Shown: piece after piece, positions 5,381-8,703 of the stretch
How positions within the stretch are numbered: position 1 is the stretch's first letter
Layout of the letters: the number at the start of each line of letters is the position of its first letter
From: CAYFMP01 sp964344215
GTDB taxonomy: Bacteria; Pseudomonadota; Alphaproteobacteria; Rhodospirillales; Casp-alpha2
Assembly (NCBI GenBank): GCA_964344215.1
Contig: CAYFMP010000114.1
Span: 1 to 8,703, forward strand
DNA: 8,703 bases
Direction: 5' to 3'
Translations under genes and position numbers: made by a program
The notes under the pieces: generated by a model
Told to the model about the DNA's origin: nothing
The model's database searches: none
The model's input: the letters and a program-made list of their open reading frames with translations, nothing else

Positions 5381-7207
5381 TTGGCCAACCCGACTGCGAG
5401 GTTCAAGGATGGCGACATCATCTTTCGCGAGGGCGACGCCAGTGACCGCGCCTTCGAAATCGTCGCCGGTCAAGTCGAGATCGCCAAGGCCGGCAGCGGC
5501 GGCGACGTCGAGTTGGCCCGCCTCGGTCCCGGCGAAATGCTCGGCGAAATGGGCATCATCGATCGCGGATCTCGAAGCGCCACGGCACGCGCCGTCGGCG
5601 ACGTGACGCTCAGGGTGATCGAACGCGACGAATTTCTGGATACGATCCAGAACAAACCCGACGTCGCGCTCGAGGTGATGAGCAAGCTGGCCGAACGACT
5701 GCGCGCCGTCGACGACCGCCTGGCCAACCCCGATGCCGCTCCGGCACCTCCGCCGCCGGCGGCTCCGAGCGAGCCCGGGACCGCTGCATCCGGCCCCGCG
5801 GCATTGCCGCCGGGTGGACTGATCGGACAGATTATCGGTCGTTTCAAGAGCTCGATGACGCGTATCGAGGTGAGGGTCGCCCAGTTCTCGGGGCAAGATC
5901 CAGATGCGCAGGCCCGCCACGTCCTCAAAGCGCTGTCCCGGCATCGGGCGCTGAAGGCCAAGGCAATCCGTAAGCCGCTGGAGATCGACATCAACAAGGA
6001 CCTGATGCAGGAACTGACGGTGGCGGGAGGGACGGCGCGAACGTGGCTGGCCGAACAGGAGGCCGACCTTCTGATCTGGGGATACGTGCCGCCGCCCGGC
6101 GTCAGCATGCATCTGCATTTCGTGTCGCTGGCCACCCGCGACGAGGACGCGCCGGGCGCCTTCGACCTGACCACCGACCTGGCGCTGCCGGCGGATTTCG
6201 GGCCCGAGTTCGCCGACTTTCTGCAGGCTGTCGCCTTGGCGGCAACGGTGCCGAGCACCGAGGAAAAGAGAAACGTATTGGCCGCCGCCCTGCCGGCCGC
6301 CGTCGAACGGGCTGGCGCAGCGTTCGGTCTGGTCCCCGAGGACCTGACCTCGCGGGAACGGGCCAGCCTGTCGCTGTGTTACGGCAACGCGCTAGCCGCC
6401 ACCGCCCAACGGCCGGACGGCACACCCTATTGCGAACGCGCGGTGGTCGCCTATCGTGATGCGCTTTCGGGCCTGTCGGAGAGGGAAACGCCGCTCGATT
6501 GGGCGATCACCCAGAAACACTTGGGCAGCATTCTCCAGAACTTGGCCGAGGCGGACGGCCAGCGAACGCGTCTGGAGGACGCGATGCAAGCGTTCCGCGC
6601 TGCCCTTCGGGTGCTGACCCGCGACCGCTATCCGTTGGAATGGGCGGCGCTGCAGAACCGTTTGGGCCTTGCTCTCTATCATCTCGATTTCGACAGCGGC
6701 GACACTGAGGTCCTCAAACACGCGCTGGCCGCCTTTCAGAGCGCGCTTCAAGTCTACACTCGTAAGGACGCGCCAAGGCGCTGGGCCGACGTCACCAGCA
6801 ACTTCGCCCAGGCCGCCCAGGTGTTGGGCGAGCAGTTGAAAAGCATCGAGGCGCTGGATACGGCGGTCAAGGCACTACGCTCGGTCCTCGAGGTGCGGAA
6901 AAAGAGAGAGGTACCGATGCTGTGGGCGGCGACCCAGAACAACCTGGGTTCGGCGCTGTTCATGCTGGCCAGGCATTCCAAGGACGTCGCCCACCTGGAA
7001 CAGGCGGCCGAGGCCTTCGATCTGGCACTCGGCCTCTACGAGGCGCGGAACGCGGACAATCTGGCCGCCATTACCGCCAAGAACCTGACCCGCGTCAACA
7101 AGATGCTCGACGACCGCCAACCGAAGGGCGGCCCGCGCATGGACTGGGAGCCCGACGACGCGCCGGCTGCCGTCGAATCGCCGCTAACACCGGGTGATCC
7201 GGACTAG
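5381..7207 (+). CDS. Cyclic-nucleotide-binding domain protein with unassigned alpha/beta domain and TPR-like repeats
   Basis: A 608-residue cytoplasmic protein with no signal peptide or membrane helix. It starts at a TTG with GAGGTGA 3 bases upstream; no ATG or GTG fits better. Residues 5-110 form a cNMP-binding domain: FKDGDIIFREGD, AFEIVAGQVEI, and the phosphate-binding cassette GEMLGEMGIIDRGSRSATA with Glu56 and Arg65 in place to hold the cyclic nucleotide. A Pro/Ala linker (118-145) follows. Residues about 160-252 are an alpha/beta segment that I cannot assign (RIEVRVAQFSG, then TARTWLAEQEADLLIWGYV and MHLHFVSL). Residues 371-558 are four TPR-like repeats. The C-terminal 30 residues are acidic and disordered. 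There is no catalytic or DNA-binding domain, so it probably acts as a cAMP- or cGMP-responsive scaffold; this is inference. The gene stands alone, divergent from the deacylase. Confidence 0.82.
   Translation: MANPTARFKDGDIIFREGDASDRAFEIVAGQVEIAKAGSGGDVELARLGPGEMLGEMGIIDRGSRSATARAVGDVTLRVIERDEFLDTIQNKPDVALEVMSKLAERLRAVDDRLANPDAAPAPPPPAAPSEPGTAASGPAALPPGGLIGQIIGRFKSSMTRIEVRVAQFSGQDPDAQARHVLKALSRHRALKAKAIRKPLEIDINKDLMQELTVAGGTARTWLAEQEADLLIWGYVPPPGVSMHLHFVSLATRDEDAPGAFDLTTDLALPADFGPEFADFLQAVALAATVPSTEEKRNVLAAALPAAVERAGAAFGLVPEDLTSRERASLSLCYGNALAATAQRPDGTPYCERAVVAYRDALSGLSERETPLDWAITQKHLGSILQNLAEADGQRTRLEDAMQAFRAALRVLTRDRYPLEWAALQNRLGLALYHLDFDSGDTEVLKHALAAFQSALQVYTRKDAPRRWADVTSNFAQAAQVLGEQLKSIEALDTAVKALRSVLEVRKKREVPMLWAATQNNLGSALFMLARHSKDVAHLEQAAEAFDLALGLYEARNADNLAAITAKNLTRVNKMLDDRQPKGGPRMDWEPDDAPAAVESPLTPGDPD
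6491..7054 (+). repeat. Four in-frame 47-codon TPR-like repeats
   Basis: Within the cyclic-nucleotide-binding protein the motif Pro-x-x-Trp begins at residues 371, 418, 465 and 512, with Trp at 374, 421, 468 and 515, so the spacing is exactly 47 residues each time. The consensus is PLxWAxxQNxLGxAL, then a helix with LExAxxAFxxAL. The third copy (PRRWADVTSNFAQAA) is the most diverged. The repeats are protein-level; the DNA copies are too diverged to be recent duplications. Confidence 0.75.
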
Positions 7208-7253
7208 GCGGAAGGCAACCGCAAATACATTCGATATTTTGCAACTATTCTTC

Positions 7254-7281
7254 TTGACATATTCGCAGACGTGAATATGTT
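7254..7281 (+). promoter_or_regulatory. Promoter in front of the candidate small RNA
   Basis: A perfect TTGACA (7254-7259) and TATGTT (7276-7281, four of six) are 16 bases apart. The 30 bases upstream of the -35 are unusually AT-rich for this genome (7221-7252), resembling an UP element. Transcription should start near 7288. No start codon with a ribosome site lies between here and the terminator at 7350. Confidence 0.6.
7258..7279. promoter_or_regulatory. Operator-like inverted repeat across the small RNA promoter
   Basis: CATATTC (7258-7264) and GAATATG (7273-7279) form a perfect 7-base dyad with an 8-base centre. It runs from the end of the -35 box to inside the -10 box. This is the classic position for a dimeric repressor that blocks RNA polymerase. 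The regulator is unknown. Confidence 0.5.
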
Positions 7282-7287
7282 TCATCG

Positions 7288-7380
7288 ACGTGATGCCTCC
7301 CTGTGGTGATTTCTCCCCCCCGAGAATCACACAACATCATGAGAACTTCAGCCGGACCTCCCAGGTCCGGCTTTTTCTTT
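7288..7380 (+). ncRNA. Candidate small regulatory RNA with C-rich anti-Shine-Dalgarno motifs
   Basis: A transcript of about 90 bases is implied by a promoter just upstream and a strong intrinsic terminator at its 3' end, with no credible reading frame between. A hairpin forms from GTGAT-t-TCTC (7306-7315) and GAGAATCAC (7322-7330), extended by TGT/ACA with a G bulge, and shows six C residues in its loop. CCTCCC occurs unpaired at 7296-7301 and again across the terminator loop (7357-7362). C-rich loop motifs able to pair with ribosome binding sites are known from alphaproteobacterial sRNAs such as the alpha-r14/cuckoo group; membership is a suggestion, not a match. The terminator could alternatively serve the upstream gene, which ends at 7207. 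The start site is inferred from promoter spacing. Confidence 0.55.
7350..7380 (+). terminator. Strong rho-independent terminator
   Basis: AGCCGGACCT (7350-7359) and AGGTCCGGCT (7363-7372) form a perfect 10-pair GC-rich stem with a CCC loop. It is followed directly by a T-rich tail (7372-7380, CTTTTTCTTT). It ends the candidate small RNA and would also stop any read-through from the cyclic-nucleotide-binding gene. Confidence 0.92.
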
Positions 7381-7468
7381 GACCGGCGACGGCCGAATAG
7401 ATGGGGTCGGCAGCGTTTTCACAATTGGTGACTTCTGTTACCTTCATCATCGCGATCCTTCAGTTTCC

Positions 7469-7477
7469 GGAGGTGAT
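7469..7477 (+). promoter_or_regulatory. Near-perfect Shine-Dalgarno sequence that sets the start of the EF-hand/M23 gene
   Basis: GGAGGTGAT is complementary over nine bases to the usual 3' end of bacterial 16S rRNA. In the frame of the downstream gene the codons at normal distance are ATA (7481, 7 bases after GGAGG) and ATT (7484, 10 bases after). The ATG at 7476 is too close and out of frame, reading ATG CAA TAA. The first standard start in frame downstream is TTG at 7514. Confidence 0.6.
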
Positions 7478-7483
7478 GCAATA

Positions 7484-8572
7484 ATTTACCAATCGATACC
7501 AACGGTTGGGCGTTTGGCGTGGCTCGGCTGGCTGGGGATCGCAGTCGGGCTGGGGGCGATCCTCGTCGTCGTGGCGTCGGACGACGGTCTGGCCCAGGGA
7601 AAGGACCCGGCGCAGGCGATTAAGAAGCACGACAAGGACGGCGACGGCAAGGTCAGCCGCAAGGAATGGAAGAGATCGTCCGACATGTTCGGCAAGATCG
7701 ACACCGACGGCGACGGTTTCTTGACCTACGACGAGTTCAAGGAGCGGTTCGAAGGCCGCGCCACCCGGGAGGATGCGGAACCTGAATCCGGCCAGATCAC
7801 TGCCGACGGCCGCAAGGTAACGGATGCTCAAACCACGGAGGACGCGCTCGACGAACATACCTACTGCGGGATCGGGCGGTGGCGCAGTTGCGACATCAAG
7901 GTCGCCATCGAGCGCGGTCTTTTTGAAACCGGCTTGCGGCCGCGCTTCCCCGAAGGCGCCGAGTGCCGCGATATCGACGAGCAGTGGGCGATTTCCTATA
8001 CGGCGAAACGCGACCGCGAGCAGTACCACGGTGGCATCGACATGCCGGCGCCGTGGGGGGTGCCGATGATCGCCGCCGCCGCCGGCACGGTGATCGCCAA
8101 GTACGTCGGCGCCAACAGCTACCGCGGCAAGGAGATCATCCTGCGCCACAGCCCCGAGGACACCGGCTTGCCGCTGTGGATCTACACCCAGTACGCCCAC
8201 TTCGACGAGATGCCGAAACAGAAAGTCGGCGATCGGGTGCGCATGGGAGAGGAACTGGGGCCGACCGGTAATTCCGGGCGTGGCAGGATACCTTACCAGC
8301 AGAGCGGCAAGCGTCGACCGGCCATCCATTTCGCGATCTGGTACAGCACCAACCCGCAGTACGTGGCGCTGCGCACCAAGGTGATCCCGGTCGAGGGCTG
8401 GTGGATGGACCCCAATGCGCTCTACCGAAAAAAGCTGCCCGTCGATACCCAATCGCTCAGGGATCTGCCCGAAGACCAGAAGCAAGTCCCCATCTCGATC
8501 ATGTACGACGACGGCGAGGTCGATCCGGCCGACACCAAGCTGGTTTGGCCGTACACCTGCAAGCGGCGCTGA
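7484..8572 (+). CDS. Exported EF-hand / M23 (LytM-type) metallopeptidase-domain protein
   Basis: Numbered from ATT 7484 the product is 362 residues; from TTG 7514 it is 352. Residues 10-37 form a signal peptide (GRLAWLGWLGIAVGLGAILV, cleavage near GLA-Q). Residues 50-61 (DKDGDGKVSRKE) and 73-84 (DTDGDGFLTYDE) are two canonical 12-residue EF-hand calcium loops. An acidic linker and a cysteine-bearing region (Cys128, 136, 161) follow. Residues about 175-290 are an M23 domain: HGGID gives zinc ligands His182 and Asp186, YAH gives His239, and the last motif reads PAIHFAIW. There the zinc His282 is kept, but the first His of the usual HxH is Ala280. The C-terminal tail ends with Cys359. M23 enzymes cut peptidoglycan cross-bridges in the periplasm; with one catalytic His missing this member may be weak, altered or purely binding. 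The start is unusual: the ribosome site points to ATA 7481 or ATT 7484. Confidence 0.82.
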   Translation: MYQSIPTVGRLAWLGWLGIAVGLGAILVVVASDDGLAQGKDPAQAIKKHDKDGDGKVSRKEWKRSSDMFGKIDTDGDGFLTYDEFKERFEGRATREDAEPESGQITADGRKVTDAQTTEDALDEHTYCGIGRWRSCDIKVAIERGLFETGLRPRFPEGAECRDIDEQWAISYTAKRDREQYHGGIDMPAPWGVPMIAAAAGTVIAKYVGANSYRGKEIILRHSPEDTGLPLWIYTQYAHFDEMPKQKVGDRVRMGEELGPTGNSGRGRIPYQQSGKRRPAIHFAIWYSTNPQYVALRTKVIPVEGWWMDPNALYRKKLPVDTQSLRDLPEDQKQVPISIMYDDGEVDPADTKLVWPYTCKRR

Positions 8573-8605
8573 GCGGCGGCGGGCGAATCTCCGGGCGTCC
8601 GTCTA

Positions 8606-8703
8606 GGGTCTGTTGAGAATCATCTTGAATTGATGATGGCGGCACAGACGTAGATCATGGCCTCGAAGCTTGCGTCGGTTTTGTCGCTTCGCATGGCGAT
8701 GCG
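8606..8703 (-). mobile_element. End of an IS5-family insertion sequence (truncated by the window)
   Basis: The sequence from 8606 inward (GGGTCTGTTGAGAAT) looks like the terminal inverted repeat of an IS5-family element, and the transposase C-terminus starts 14 bases inside. The flank reads CTAG (8603-8606), fitting the short TA-centred target duplications of this family. The other end is outside the window, so boundary and group (IS427-like) are tentative. Confidence 0.6.
8620..8703 (-). CDS. IS5-family transposase, C-terminal fragment (runs off the window)
   Basis: The minus strand gives 27 residues and a TGA: RIAMRSDKTDASFEAM then IYVCAAIINSR. The order R(I)A-R-x-x-K-T-x-x-SF-x-AM(I)-x-x-x-AA is the typical DDE transposase tail of IS5 (IS427-type) elements, where the last helix follows the catalytic Glu region. 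The DDE residues themselves are not in the window, so intactness is unknown. Its stop lies 47 bases from that of the convergent EF-hand/M23 gene. Confidence 0.75.
   Translation of the reverse strand, partial: RIAMRSDKTDASFEAMIYVCAAIINSR

Noticed and set aside
7427..7442. GGTGAC-TTCT-GTTACC hairpin upstream of the EF-hand/M23 gene
   Set aside because: A six-pair stem including a G-U pair is unremarkable, and no promoter or regulatory context supports it.
7379..7483. TTG at 7379 as the start of the EF-hand/M23 gene
   Set aside because: It overlaps the tail of the terminator, has no ribosome site, and would put about 35 non-hydrophobic residues before the signal peptide.
1..8703. CRISPR arrays, tRNA or rRNA genes, toxin-antitoxin or defence gene clusters
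   Set aside because: No regularly spaced direct repeats, no cloverleaf or rRNA-like segments, and none of the genes belong to a recognised defence or toxin family.

Overview
The window is GC-rich and densely coding, and looks like a chromosomal stretch from an alphaproteobacterium. The gene families (a RecX with the NLRRVM...RK signature, a lipid A deacylase-like protein ending in GIRYGYMF, a TPR plus GT9-like glycosyltransferase, an IS5-type transposase end) resemble those of Rhodospirillales. That placement is inferred from family resemblance, not from a search.

Layout. Bases 1-302 (minus) hold the first 100 residues of an ABC-2 type transporter permease, divergent from recX (398-991, plus). 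An MscS-type channel (1049-2191) follows, overlapping by 4 bases a glutaredoxin-fold arsenate reductase, arsC (2188-2526). A 250-base gap carries a good sigma70-like promoter and a strongly structured leader for a TPR/glycosyltransferase gene (2777-4333). That gene converges, 17 bases apart, on a minus-strand PagL-like outer-membrane lipid A deacylase (4351-5145). A 235-base divergent gap then leads to a 608-residue protein (5381-7207) with a cyclic-nucleotide-binding domain, an unassigned alpha/beta segment and four 47-residue helical repeats. The next gap (7208-7483) contains a promoter-to-terminator unit that looks like a small RNA, followed by a secreted protein with two EF-hands and an M23 peptidase domain (about 7484-8572). 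The window closes with the end of an IS5-family element on the minus strand (from about 8606).

How the genes relate. Most products act at the cell envelope: export permease, mechanosensitive channel, sugar transfer, lipid A modification and peptidoglycan-associated peptidase. Only mscS/arsC is clearly a translationally coupled pair. The other genes have their own gaps and orientations, so the window reads as independent envelope and stress genes and not one operon.

No complete multi-gene defence or biosynthetic system is visible. The least ordinary signals are (1) the probable small RNA at about 7288-7380 with three C-rich, anti-Shine-Dalgarno-like motifs, (2) the near-continuous 52-base inverted repeat in the leader of the glycosyltransferase gene, (3) the EF-hand/M23 protein that has an excellent ribosome binding site but no standard start codon and lacks one catalytic histidine, and (4) the cyclic-nucleotide-binding repeat protein with an exact 47-residue period.
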